DNA of 64,000 nucleotides from Ardenticatenaceae bacterium (GTDB taxonomy: Bacteria; Chloroflexota; Anaerolineae; Promineifilales; Promineifilaceae), in the NCBI GenBank assembly GCA_020634415.1, contig JACKBT010000007.1, forward strand, positions 1 through 64,000. The letters are read 5' to 3'. A model generated the notes under the pieces. The model did not search any database, was not told the DNA's origin, and saw nothing but the letters and a program-made list of their open reading frames with translations. Position 1 is the stretch's first letter. Each line of letters starts with the position of its first letter. Position numbers and translations under genes: made by a program. Of the stretch, positions 41,791 to 49,361 are shown piece after piece.

Positions 41791-41826
41791 GACTGTGCAA
41801 GAACTTATCACAAGGAGACAACATAA

Positions 41827-42039
41827 ATGTCACAAGAAGAAACAGGAACTGTTAAATGGTTTGATGCTAGGAAACGGTATGGCTTTATTGAGCGGGATAG
41901 TGGGGGTGAAATTTTTGTTCATGCTAATGGTATGGTGGATCCTTATGCTCATTCTCTGGAAGACGGGGAGCGTGTACGCTTTATTGTTGGTCAGGGACAA
42001 AAGGGGCCAGCGGCAGAGGAAGTACAACGTCTTGTTTAG
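41827..42039 (+). CDS. Cold-shock domain protein
   Basis: 70 aa. It contains GTVKWFDARKRYGFIERDSG (RNP1 normally KGFGFI; here RYGFI) and EIFVHANGM (RNP2, usually VFVHFS), so a CSD OB-fold that binds single-stranded RNA/DNA. The Shine-Dalgarno AAGGAG lies 11 bases ahead. A strong terminator sits in its leader, and because CspA-family proteins can melt RNA hairpins and act as antiterminators, autoregulation is possible (inference). It heads an island of RNA-related small genes. Confidence 0.9.
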   Translation: MSQEETGTVKWFDARKRYGFIERDSGGEIFVHANGMVDPYAHSLEDGERVRFIVGQGQKGPAAEEVQRLV

Positions 42040-42199
42040 CCGGCTAACTGTTTAGGAACGAAGATTAAATAATATGCGAAGCTGAGATTGGAGATTAGTC
42101 CAGTTTCCAACCCCCAATCTCCTGTAAGTTATTGAATTCTCATTCCTTAGGATAAGGACTTGTCTCGCTTAAGATGCCTGATGTAATAGGTTAACTGAG
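42040..42199. repeat. Intergenic GGAGATT array
   Basis: GAGATTGGAGATTAG (about 42086-42100) and CCAACCCCCAATCTCC (about 42108-42122) form a hairpin of the same family as other arrays in this window. It lies between the csp gene and the PIN gene and could terminate csp transcription. Nothing else is recognised. Confidence 0.55.
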
Positions 42200-43576
42200 A
42201 TGAAAAAGATTGTTTTCCCTGATTTACAAGTGCTTCTCCATTTTTCGCCATTAGATGAGCTTGACTTACAACAACTATTTGGTTGTATGGAAATTGATGT
42301 CTTGTTTACGCTGATTGTGATAGAGGAACTGGTTCGTTGCCAGGTGGAGCATTCTGTACAAGATGTCCGACATCAGGCCCATAGGACACTTAAACGTGTA
42401 GAAGCATGGGTAGCGGGGCAGCATACTATTGGCCTGAACATAGCAGTTGGCTTCCTTGAGAAACGACTTGAGACTGACACTATAAAAAGGTTTGGTCTTA
42501 ATTGGCAACGCCCAGGTGATTTGTTGTTAGGGGTAATTCTTGAATACAAGGAGGCATACCCTGAGGAGTCGGTGAGCTTGTTAACGGGGGATAGTGATCT
42601 AGCCAGGCAAGCCAGGTTATGGGGCATTGAAGCGGTGACACTCTCTAAAAAGCAAAAATTGACTGAGGCAGGCTCTATATTGCTAACAGGGAGTGAAAAG
42701 GCACAGCAAAGTTTGGTAGATTTTCGCTATCGTACAACGTCGCTCTCTCTTTCTTTTAGAAGTGGTGGTGATGAGGTAACGGTGAGGTTATCGCCACAAC
42801 TTGACTCGCTGCCTGCAACGATGCAGGCACAACTTGTGGCGGTTGCTGATAGGATGCAGCGTGAGGTAGATGAACAAACCAATGATCCAGCAGGAGCTAT
42901 GCCTGATGACTTGGAGGCTTTAGCGGCTTTAGCTATGCGGACATCGCCGACAGAAGGTAGTGCTTTTTTGGTCAGGATCGCCCAGGAAGAAGTGAAGCGG
43001 TATCAGCGTGAGATTGTGGCTTATCCGGAAAAGTTTGCGCGTTATTTGAATCACTGCCTGGAGATACTGAATGAACATCGGCGCACGATTCAGCTTGATC
43101 TTGTGTTGGTAAATGGGGGAGGAGCGCAGGCCGAGAATGTGGTGTTGACTTTGAAGCTGCCTGAACGCCTTGAATGGCTTCAGCAGCCGGAACAGGACAA
43201 TATGCCGGCACCACCGGCACCACCAACACCGCCAGAGTCAGACGGGCAGCTTTTAGGGAAAGAGTTTCATGTAGGGGAGGTGACTTCGGTGTCTTCGCAT
43301 CTTCTTAATCAGGATTTGTTAGCTGGTGGAGAGGTTGGTGGTACGTTGCCTGAAATTTCTGAGGCGGGTACGAGGTTGCAATGGTCAGTGGGAAGTTGTC
43401 GTCATCATGAATTACGGCCGTTAGCCTCGTTGTATCTTCGGTTCAAAACAGGGGCTGATGTGGCTGATTTCACCATTACATATGCTATTCAGGAGAGTAA
43501 CAATTCACAGCTAGTACGAGAGCAATTGCGAATGTATGTAGATGATGGAGCAACACTATCAATGGATAGGGCTTAG
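42200..43576 (+). CDS. PIN-domain ribonuclease-like protein with unknown C-terminal domain
   Basis: 458 aa. Residues 1-150 fit a PIN fold: Asp8 (IVFPDLQVLLHF, usually DTNVLL), Glu42/43 (VIEEL), Asp107 (RPGDLLLGVIL), Asp131/133 (LLTGDSDLARQA RLWGIEAV). All four acidic metal positions are present, so it could be an active RNase. Residues about 180-310 are helical; about 340-455 are beta-rich after a Pro-rich hinge (PAPPAPPTPP), perhaps a CARDB/Ig-like or discoidin-type fold. Too long for a VapC toxin, and no antitoxin precedes it. AT-rich. Confidence 0.7.
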   Translation: MKKIVFPDLQVLLHFSPLDELDLQQLFGCMEIDVLFTLIVIEELVRCQVEHSVQDVRHQAHRTLKRVEAWVAGQHTIGLNIAVGFLEKRLETDTIKRFGLNWQRPGDLLLGVILEYKEAYPEESVSLLTGDSDLARQARLWGIEAVTLSKKQKLTEAGSILLTGSEKAQQSLVDFRYRTTSLSLSFRSGGDEVTVRLSPQLDSLPATMQAQLVAVADRMQREVDEQTNDPAGAMPDDLEALAALAMRTSPTEGSAFLVRIAQEEVKRYQREIVAYPEKFARYLNHCLEILNEHRRTIQLDLVLVNGGGAQAENVVLTLKLPERLEWLQQPEQDNMPAPPAPPTPPESDGQLLGKEFHVGEVTSVSSHLLNQDLLAGGEVGGTLPEISEAGTRLQWSVGSCRHHELRPLASLYLRFKTGADVADFTITYAIQESNNSQLVREQLRMYVDDGATLSMDRA

Positions 43577-43619
43577 TGCTTGCTCATATTTGTGTAATGG
43601 ATGAGCAAAGGTAAAGAGT

Positions 43620-43802
43620 ATGATGAGTTTGGGGACAGGTGTTGGTTTGGTATTGATTATAGCTATTGTGATGATTGGCATTGTCTTTTTAGTTTTGCAA
43701 AGGGATAAGAGACATAAGGCTCAACAACAAGAGGAAAAGAAGGCTAAGAAGGCTGAGGTGGCAGCAAAACAAGCAGCCTGGGAAAGGTGGCGTAATAAGT
43801 AG
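43620..43802 (+). CDS. Small single-TM protein with basic coiled tail
   Basis: 60 aa: one TM helix (VGLVLIIAIVMIGIVFLVL) followed by a Lys/Glu/Ala-rich tail (KRHKAQQQEEKKAKKAEVAA) probably helical. No family recognised; similar short membrane proteins are common and often unassigned. It follows the PIN gene by 43 bp. Confidence 0.55.
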   Translation: MMSLGTGVGLVLIIAIVMIGIVFLVLQRDKRHKAQQQEEKKAKKAEVAAKQAAWERWRNK

Positions 43803-44077
43803 AAACAGTTATCAAATTTTGCCCTGAGGCTGTTTACCTTTTATCAGAGGGCATTTATCTTCGTTTCTACTCTGCTTAGTAGAAATGTTAAGGGAAGGCG
43901 ATGATGAAGACCGATGAAAGGAGTTTAATAATTCTAGCCTTCGTACTACTTTTGTGAAAGATCAGGGTTGGGCAACCATGCCGGGAGAGATGGAAGCTGA
44001 CAGTAAGGTTGCTTCAGAATGCGCAAATTTGATTTTGCATATGGATGATTGAGCCTGTCTAGATTGGTGAGGTAGCG
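43803..44077. other. Intergenic region with a terminator-like hairpin
   Basis: TGCCCT (43820-43825) and AGGGCA (43848-43853) with extended partial pairing are followed by TTTATCTT, a plausible weak terminator for the small membrane gene. Two very short ORFs (ATG 43901, 18 codons; ATG 43978, 24 codons) have Shine-Dalgarno-like sequences, but nothing supports them as genes. Confidence 0.4.
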
Positions 44078-44329
44078 ATGGCTGAGGTAAGGGTAACGTT
44101 TTATAACAAGATTAGTTTAAGAACCCAAGCACAGATATTTAAGGAAAATATGCTTATTAGCACGGGTGTGGTTGATCCCGGTGGAAGTTGTACTTTGGTG
44201 GCTGAAACGGGCCGGTACGATATTTTCTGTAAAAATGGGGTTACGGGATGGGAGTTGGCTCGCCAACTGGATAGTGAGGCTAAGGTTATTACATTGAGTC
44301 GGCATAAGGGGCGATATGTTATCCGCTAA
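44078..44329 (+). CDS. Hypothetical beta-rich small protein
   Basis: 83 aa, not recognised: VRVTFYNKISLRTQAQIF, TGVVDPGGSCTLVAETGRYD, then IFCKNGVTGWELARQLDSEA. The strand-turn pattern suggests a small beta-sandwich. No signal peptide. AT-rich. It precedes spoVS on the same strand. Confidence 0.5.
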   Translation: MAEVRVTFYNKISLRTQAQIFKENMLISTGVVDPGGSCTLVAETGRYDIFCKNGVTGWELARQLDSEAKVITLSRHKGRYVIR

Positions 44330-44393
44330 ATGGAGGTGGAGATAACCCAGCTTGATCTGTGAATGACTTCTGGCTGAAAGGAGATAAAGGTTG

Positions 44394-44666
44394 ATGAGCA
44401 TCATCAGGGTTGCATCTGGCTCGCGGACTGCGGCGGTGGCGGGGGCGATTGCTGGCTTGTTTCGTGAGCAAGGTTTTGTGGAGGTGCAGGCTATTGGGCC
44501 AGCAGCGGTGAATCAGGCGATTAAGGCGACGGTGTTGGCGAAGGGGTATTTAGCGGAAGAGGGAAAAGACATTTTGTTTGTGCCTTCGATGTTGGAGGTG
44601 GAGGTTGGAGATGTTGTGCGAACGGCCGTTCGCCTGACAGTGGAAAGTAAGGGTGGCAAATTATGA
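44394..44666 (+). CDS. spoVS: Stage V sporulation protein S-like (Alba-related) protein
   Basis: 90 aa from ATG 44394 with AAAGGAG ahead (TTG 44391 overlaps the site). IRVASGSRTAAVAGAIAGLF, VQAIGPAAVNQAIKATVLAK, GYLAEEGKDILFVPSM is a full SpoVS match. SpoVS is an Alba-like fold protein, widespread in non-sporulating phyla, implicated in nucleic-acid binding or regulation. It overlaps the zinc-finger gene by 4 bp (ATGA). Confidence 0.9.
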   Translation: MSIIRVASGSRTAAVAGAIAGLFREQGFVEVQAIGPAAVNQAIKATVLAKGYLAEEGKDILFVPSMLEVEVGDVVRTAVRLTVESKGGKL

Positions 44667-45004
44667 TGACAGAAGGTTTGAAGATGGCAACTATACAGCA
44701 AATGTTAGAGATGGAAAGAGAGACGTTACGGCAACAGTTATATTTATCGGGAGAAGTCGGCCGTTCTGAAAGCAAGAATCCCGATCATATGGATATCGCC
44801 CAAAATTACAGCGATCAGGAACGCTCGCAGGCATTGCACTCCTTGGAGCAGCAGCATCTTGCTCGGATTGAGGCGGCGTTGCAGGCGATTGCAGAGGGGA
44901 ATTACGGCCGTTGCCAACAATGCCACCAACATATTCCCCTTGAGCGGTTATACATATTGCCTTACGCTATCATGTGTGTGCAGTGTCAGGCTCAACATGA
45001 TTGA
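44663..45004 (+). CDS. DksA/TraR-type zinc-finger protein
   Basis: 113 aa. The C-terminus has CQQCHQHIPLERLYILPYAI followed by MCVQCQ, the CxxC-17-CxxC zinc finger of the DksA/TraR family. The N-terminal half is a coiled coil (MERETLRQQLYLSG...LHSLEQQHLARIEAALQAIAEG). Members act as RNA-polymerase secondary-channel regulators. Translationally coupled to spoVS. At 113 aa it is shorter than DksA and resembles the YteA/general-stress type. Confidence 0.88.
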   Translation: MMTEGLKMATIQQMLEMERETLRQQLYLSGEVGRSESKNPDHMDIAQNYSDQERSQALHSLEQQHLARIEAALQAIAEGNYGRCQQCHQHIPLERLYILPYAIMCVQCQAQHD

Positions 45005-45203
45005 CCTGGCATGTTCCCCTTTTGGTTGAGGAGATCAAGCATTTAGTGAGACTTTAGTCATGTTTAATGAGTGTTTGCCTCGACTCCTGATAATCGCTGT
45101 GTTTATTCTGATAATGTTCGTATGATTCAATTTGATATTTGTTAATCCAGGTTTAGTTGTTATTGGCTAGTGCACTGGAAATTAGTTTTGGAGAAAGTTT
45201 AAA

Positions 45204-45518
45204 TTGTCGAAAAAATTGTATGTAGGAAATTTGTCGTTTGACGCTACGGAAGAACAAGTCCGGGGTTTATTTGCTGAGCATGGCACGGTTGAATCCATCG
45301 CCATGATTACAGATCGTGATTCTGGCCGTTTTCGTGGCTTTTGCTTTGTAGAGATTGAAGCATCGGCGGCAATTTCGGCCATCAAAGCATTAGATGGCAT
45401 GAGTATTGATGGACGTGAATTGCGGGTCAATGAAGCAAAACCCCGCGAGGAACGTTCTGGCGGTGGCTATCGTGGCGGTAATGATAATAACAATCGTCGT
45501 GGTAATTCTCGTTGGTAG
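45204..45518 (+). CDS. RNA-binding protein with a single RRM
   Basis: 104 aa from a TTG start at 45204 with TTTGGAG ten bases before. The conserved family N-terminus MSKKLYVGNLSF fixes this start. RNP2 is LYVGNL, RNP1 is RGFCFVEI, and the C-terminus is a Gly/Arg/Asn-rich tail (GGGYRGGNDNNNRRGN). This is the architecture of cyanobacterial/Chloroflexota Rbp cold-inducible proteins. The 200-nt AT-rich leader upstream may hold a long 5' UTR. The rare TTG start may limit translation. Confidence 0.92.
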   Translation: MSKKLYVGNLSFDATEEQVRGLFAEHGTVESIAMITDRDSGRFRGFCFVEIEASAAISAIKALDGMSIDGRELRVNEAKPREERSGGGYRGGNDNNNRRGNSRW

Positions 45519-45575
45519 AATGGTAAACCATCGTTTTTTTAGCAGCTGTTAATAGCTGTTTGATGGCGAATGGTG

Positions 45576-45617
45576 AAACGGCCGTTTGAGGAATCTCCCC
45601 AAACGGCCGTTTTTTTT
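45576..45617 (+). terminator. Terminator built from two AAACGGCCGTTT palindromes
   Basis: AAACGGCCGTTT (45576-45587), 13-base loop, AAACGGCCGTTT (45601-45612) and a run of T. The two copies pair with each other, and each is itself a palindrome. It follows the RRM gene by 57 bp. Confidence 0.75.
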
Positions 45618-45676
45618 CTTACTATGGGCAGGCATAGGCAAAGGGCAAAAGTGTTTTATTGCCTTGAGTAGGTGAT

Positions 45677-45967
45677 ATGAGAGATAGATTTCTTAGTGGA
45701 AAAGGCAACGTTGCTAGTCAAACAGAATATTTGTCAACTGTCAGTTATATGCTGGCTATCCGCGAAGAGGAGCCTATTCAGGGTAGTATTCGGGTTATAA
45801 GTGGAGCCAGTGGCCTAAGTTTGTATGAGTCTGTGGAAAGCCTTGAACTTCATTTAGATGACGGCCGTTGCTTAACCATTATCATCCAGACCCCTATTGA
45901 TCTGACGGATGATTCCTGGCACATTGCGGGCAGCGGTTCAATGCAGCCACCTAAAAGGGGCGCGTAG
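45677..45967 (+). CDS. Hypothetical protein
   Basis: 96 aa, not recognised. Polar N-terminus (RDRFLSGKGNVASQTEYLST), then a likely beta-hairpin region (SLELHLDDGRCLTIIIQTPI) and a short C-terminal tail (SGSMQPPKRGA). Soluble. It is followed by the next gene after 12 bp, so probably co-transcribed. Confidence 0.5.
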   Translation: MRDRFLSGKGNVASQTEYLSTVSYMLAIREEEPIQGSIRVISGASGLSLYESVESLELHLDDGRCLTIIIQTPIDLTDDSWHIAGSGSMQPPKRGA

Positions 45968-45979
45968 TTTGAGGATAAG

Positions 45980-46225
45980 ATGCAGATAAAATTTGAAGAG
46001 TGGCTTGCAAGCCAGCAAACGAGAGAGGATGAAATTGGCTACCTGGCGCGTGTTTTGGCTGTTCAGGAAATCAAGGAACGGTCCTCACGACGGAAACCTG
46101 ACGAACATAGATATTGGGTGGATGCTGTTACGAGAATTGAGGAACCTGGTCATGTACGGGCTTTCAACAGTGCCTGGCAAGAATATCTGGAAGCAAGACA
46201 AATAAATACAGATGAGTTTGATTGA
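45980..46225 (+). CDS. YozE/SAM-like small protein
   Basis: 81 aa. FEEWLASQQTREDEIGYLAR and the later VRAFNSAWQEY resemble the YozE SAM-like family (F..WL..Q..R.D.IG.LA...... AL.AF..AW..Y). A basic centre (IKERSSRRKPDEHRYW) separates the two. Function unknown for the family. Operon with the preceding gene. Confidence 0.5.
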   Translation: MQIKFEEWLASQQTREDEIGYLARVLAVQEIKERSSRRKPDEHRYWVDAVTRIEEPGHVRAFNSAWQEYLEARQINTDEFD

Positions 46226-46263
46226 ATCATACAATCCCGCTGGCTTGATTAGGTGAGTGGCTT

Positions 46264-46306
46264 CGGCCGTTGGTGAGCATGTCTTACCAACGGCCGTTTT
46301 CTTTTC
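46264..46306 (+). terminator. Terminator with CGGCCGTTGGT arms
   Basis: CGGCCGTTGGT (46264-46274) pairs with ACCAACGGCCG (46286-46296), 11-base loop, then TTTTCTTTTC. It ends the YozE-like operon. Like the terminator at 45.6 kb it uses the abundant palindrome as its arm. Confidence 0.7.
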
Positions 46307-46690
46307 TAAATAGTCCGCTACCTAAAAAGAAATCGCCTCTCCAACGAATTGAAGAGGCGATTTCAAGAGCGGGCGCTTACCGAGCGCAGGTGGGGGGGTG
46401 GCAAAGCCCTAAGTTTATTTGGTGTGTTCCAGTCGTGTTTCTCGTGCCAGTTTTATCGTGCCAGTTGGGGGGGGAGGAGTTCCACCGCGCTCTTCACCAA
46501 ACAGACCTGAATACATTGTACAGGCTATTGGATAGTTAGCAAGGGGAACGGCCGTTTTGTGCCATTCTCTCATAAATGACACAACCGCAAGGGACGGCCG
46601 TTCTGGTGAACATGTGGCGTACCGGAGGCTTCTTTTACGAAGGCGCTCTCGAGGGAAAACCTCCGGGAGGGTGAACGGTTACGCCTCAAG
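46307..46690. other. Unassigned intergenic DNA with hairpins
   Basis: It contains GAAATCGCCTCTCC / GAAGAGGCGATTTC (about 46328-46363), G-runs (TGGGGGGGTGG, TTGGGGGGGGAGG) and two ACGGCCGT copies. Around 46628-46674 it has TGGCGTACCGGAGGCTTC and AACCTCCGGGAGGGTGAACGG, whose CCGGAGG/CCTCCGG segments can pair. No ORF or known ncRNA family was recognised; it could be a structured RNA or a remnant. Confidence 0.35.
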
Positions 46691-47584
46691 TTACGAATCA
46701 AAAAAGCCCGATCCCGCCACGATTTCGGCCGTGGGCAAAAATGTAGCTTCTTCAATTGTCAGCCCTGTGCGCTGCAAAAAGGCCTGCACCAGATGATAGC
46801 CGACGGCGTAACCGCCATACTGCGGCATCCCGCCCACTGGTTCAAAGCCCCACTCGGCGGCCATGTCATCGCCAAAGATGTAGCCGCGAATGGTGTTGAA
46901 GCCGGTGGCTTCCAGGTTGGCCCCGATGAGTTGGCGGGCGGTGTCTAAGGCGGCTGTATCGGCTTGGGTGACGTAAAAGCCCAACACGTCTGGGCCGAAA
47001 ACGGCCGTTGCCATACTCTCCGCCATCCCCTCCAGCACAACATAATCGGCCACACTCGTCTTCATCATATCCCAGGGATACAGACGAAAGCGAATAAGAT
47101 GGTGCATTTCGTGCACAACCAAACCAGGCAAGCAGCGCAAATTGTACTCATTCGGTTCCCAATACTGCCCCACAAAGCGTGGCTCTAACCAATCTGTTGC
47201 CCCCGTATACCCGCCAGCCGTCCCGTAAGAGCGGGCCGGGTCAGCCAGCATCAGCCAGCCCTCTACGGTGTCAAAGGGGATGCGGTCTTGGTAGGGCGAA
47301 AAACGAGCCGCTCCTTCATGGATGGCCTGCTGGCCGATGGTCCAGGCATCGGCCGTTTCCAACTGGGCCAGCAAATCCGCTATTTCCTCCACCTGATCCG
47401 GCAAAAGCCAATTCCAGCGCCGCGCTCCTGCCAGAGGATCACTGGGATCATTGCCAAACATCGCCATCATCGGCTGCCAGGGCCGCATCAGACAATCCAC
47501 ATAAAGCTGCTGCCGGGTCGCCCCATCCGGGGCATCTAAAATCTGGTGATAATATTCGTTGGTAGGAATCCATTTTGTTTTCAT
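46691..47584 (-). CDS. DUF2268-type zinc metallopeptidase
   Basis: 297 aa. The motif LVVHEMHHLIRFRLYPWDM contains HEMHH (HEXXH) with a downstream Glu at VVLEGMAESMATAVFGPD, matching DUF2268/YjaZ-like putative Zn-proteases. No signal peptide, so probably cytoplasmic. A conserved C-terminal GYAVGYHLVQAFLQRTGLTI segment completes the family pattern. Isolated on the minus strand next to the island. Confidence 0.82.
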   Translation of the reverse strand: MKTKWIPTNEYYHQILDAPDGATRQQLYVDCLMRPWQPMMAMFGNDPSDPLAGARRWNWLLPDQVEEIADLLAQLETADAWTIGQQAIHEGAARFSPYQDRIPFDTVEGWLMLADPARSYGTAGGYTGATDWLEPRFVGQYWEPNEYNLRCLPGLVVHEMHHLIRFRLYPWDMMKTSVADYVVLEGMAESMATAVFGPDVLGFYVTQADTAALDTARQLIGANLEATGFNTIRGYIFGDDMAAEWGFEPVGGMPQYGGYAVGYHLVQAFLQRTGLTIEEATFLPTAEIVAGSGFFDS

Positions 47585-47848
47585 CTGTTACCTCGCATGT
47601 AAGTTGTAGGACTTACGCAGTTGCTCTGGTCGGTGTCACACCGCGCCAGACAGGTGGCTCGGCCAGGAGGTCGGCCACAGCACTTCAAGTGCGTAACTTC
47701 TAAGTGGAATGAACAAGAGCATAAACCATCACGCAACGTCAGTGTCAATGCCCAATTAGAAGTTAAACTTCTTCCGTGCAGCCGTGCCGAAAATGCCCTG
47801 AACAGAAAGGTTAAGGTATAATGCCCGCATTGTACTGTGAGAGGAGCT

Positions 47849-48247
47849 ATGACAAGACAAGATGTAACCTGGGAAGATAGCGGCTTTGATTGTGACCATT
47901 GTGGTGGGGAAATCCTCAAACGCAGCCATCGTACCATTCCCGAAAAAGAGCAATATTTTCAATGCAGCCAATGCGGCTGCCGTTGGTCTATCGAGGGCGA
48001 GGTGCTGCGTGTTGGTGATGGCCCCTTTTGCCAGAACACGGGCTACCAACGGCAGTCTCTCCCCGCCGATAAGCGATTGTGGTGGTTGGCAGCCGGGGTG
48101 GGGCTGCTGCTTGCCTTCTGGTTCGGCGGAACGGCCATATTCAGCTTCCTCTTCACCCTTGTTCGCTTCCTCATCCCCCTGGGCATCCTCGTCCTCATCA
48201 TCATGGCCATCTACTGGTTAGGTCGTCAACAAGATTTTTGGCAATGA
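47849..48247 (+). CDS. Zinc-ribbon membrane protein
   Basis: 132 aa from ATG 47849 with GAGGAG seven bases ahead. The N-terminus has DCDHCGGEIL and FQCSQCGCRWS, a CxxC...CxxC zinc ribbon. Two TM helices follow (LWWLAAGVGLLLAFWFGGTA; LVRFLIPLGILVLIIMAIYW). No specific family. It is coupled to the VanZ gene by a 4-bp ATGA overlap. Confidence 0.7.
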   Translation: MTRQDVTWEDSGFDCDHCGGEILKRSHRTIPEKEQYFQCSQCGCRWSIEGEVLRVGDGPFCQNTGYQRQSLPADKRLWWLAAGVGLLLAFWFGGTAIFSFLFTLVRFLIPLGILVLIIMAIYWLGRQQDFWQ

Positions 48248-48624
48248 CCCCCAAGCGTTGGCTGCCCGCCATTTTGTGGATGGTGGCAATTTTTATCGTC
48301 TCCAACCAGCCCTCAACCGATCTGCCCGACTTTGGCCTCTTCGATTTATTGGTCAAAAAAATGGGGCATTTTTTAGCTTACGCCATTCTGGCCTATTGGG
48401 TGCAGTGGGCCTGGCAGCCGGGGCCAGTGTCGTGGGGTTGGGCCTTGATGATAACGGCCGTCTACGCCGCCACCGACGAATTCCACCAAAGCTTCATTCC
48501 TGGTCGCTTCGCCTCCCTGGCCGATGTCCTCATTGACATCAGCGGTGGTCTCACCGCCCTCCTCCTAACCCATTGGCGCACCCACCACAGCGTCCCCATT
48601 CTCAATCGAAAATCAAGCCGTTGA
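48244..48624 (+). CDS. VanZ-family membrane protein
   Basis: 126 aa from ATG 48244 (overlaps the previous stop). Landmarks: IVSNQPSTDLP, KKMGHFLAYAILAYW and DEFHQSFIPGRFASLADVLI, the VanZ signature. Three to four TM helices. VanZ-like proteins are common in many bacteria; role in envelope or teicoplanin tolerance is not proven for most. The 3' end overlaps scpA (convergent) by 12 bp. Confidence 0.88.
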   Translation: MTPKRWLPAILWMVAIFIVSNQPSTDLPDFGLFDLLVKKMGHFLAYAILAYWVQWAWQPGPVSWGWALMITAVYAATDEFHQSFIPGRFASLADVLIDISGGLTALLLTHWRTHHSVPILNRKSSR

Positions 48625-49329
48625 CCGCAGTTCAATCGGCCCAAACAACTCTGGCTGATGAGCCGACAACTCCTGCCGCTTAATCAGTTCCAGCACAGCC
48701 AGCAGGGTAATGGCAATCTCCACCCGATCCCGTTTCGCCGACAGAATATCTGTAAATTGAAAAGCGGCCTGCTCCTGCAACCGCTGCCGCAGCCGGCCAA
48801 TCTGCTGCTCAATCGTCACCCGGCGCGGTTTGACAATAGCCACGCTTTCCTCCATCGTTTCGGCACGAGCCAGGGTTTCTTGAACGGCCGTTAACAGCCC
48901 AGCCAACGTCACCCCGCTCAAATCCAACCGCTTCTCCAGCTTCGGCGGCGGGGCTAACCGTAAATAGGTACGCAAACCCGCCTCCTCCCGCGCCAGCAGC
49001 CAGGCCGCCATCTGCTTAAACCGCTTATACTGCTGCAACTGTCGCACCAACGCCTCCGCCGGGTCTTCCTCCTCCTCATCATCCATCAGCAAACCAGGCG
49101 TTTGCGGCAGCAAAGCACGGCTCTTAATCTGCGCCAGCCGCGCCCCAATTACCAGAAAATCAATCAGGTGCGCCATCTGCTCTTCCTGCATCTGCCGCAC
49201 CTGCGCCAAATACTGCTCCGTCACCCTCACCAGCGAGATGGCCGTAATGTCCAACTCCTGTCGGTCAATCAGGTGCAGCAGCAAATCCAGGGGGCCGTTA
49301 AAGGCGGGGAGGTCAATGGTGTATTTCAT
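48613..49329 (-). CDS. scpA: Segregation and condensation protein A
   Basis: 238 aa. MKYTIDLPAFNGPLDLLLHL, IDRQELDITAISLVRVTEQYL and FLVIGARLAQIKSRALLP are canonical ScpA. The C-terminal winged helix (about 170-235: ETVAIVKPRRVTIEQQIGRLRQ; KRDRVEIAITLLAVLELIKR) should bind the SMC head. No scpB or smc is in the window. It is followed (upstream on the minus strand) by a zinc-ribbon gene 32 bp away. Confidence 0.94.
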   Translation of the reverse strand: MKYTIDLPAFNGPLDLLLHLIDRQELDITAISLVRVTEQYLAQVRQMQEEQMAHLIDFLVIGARLAQIKSRALLPQTPGLLMDDEEEEDPAEALVRQLQQYKRFKQMAAWLLAREEAGLRTYLRLAPPPKLEKRLDLSGVTLAGLLTAVQETLARAETMEESVAIVKPRRVTIEQQIGRLRQRLQEQAAFQFTDILSAKRDRVEIAITLLAVLELIKRQELSAHQPELFGPIELRSTA

Positions 49330-49361
49330 GGGAACGCTTCAAAAGTATATAGCATCAGTTT

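Noticed and set aside
42200..43802. PIN gene plus small gene as a toxin-antitoxin pair
   Set aside because: The small downstream gene encodes a TM protein, and the PIN protein is far longer than VapC toxins.
43901..44052. Two tiny ORFs of 18 and 24 codons
   Set aside because: Shine-Dalgarno-like sequences but no hydrophobic pattern, repeats or family features that support translation.
46590..46690. Group II intron or retron remnant
   Set aside because: No reverse transcriptase and no domain V-like sequence that I could recognise.
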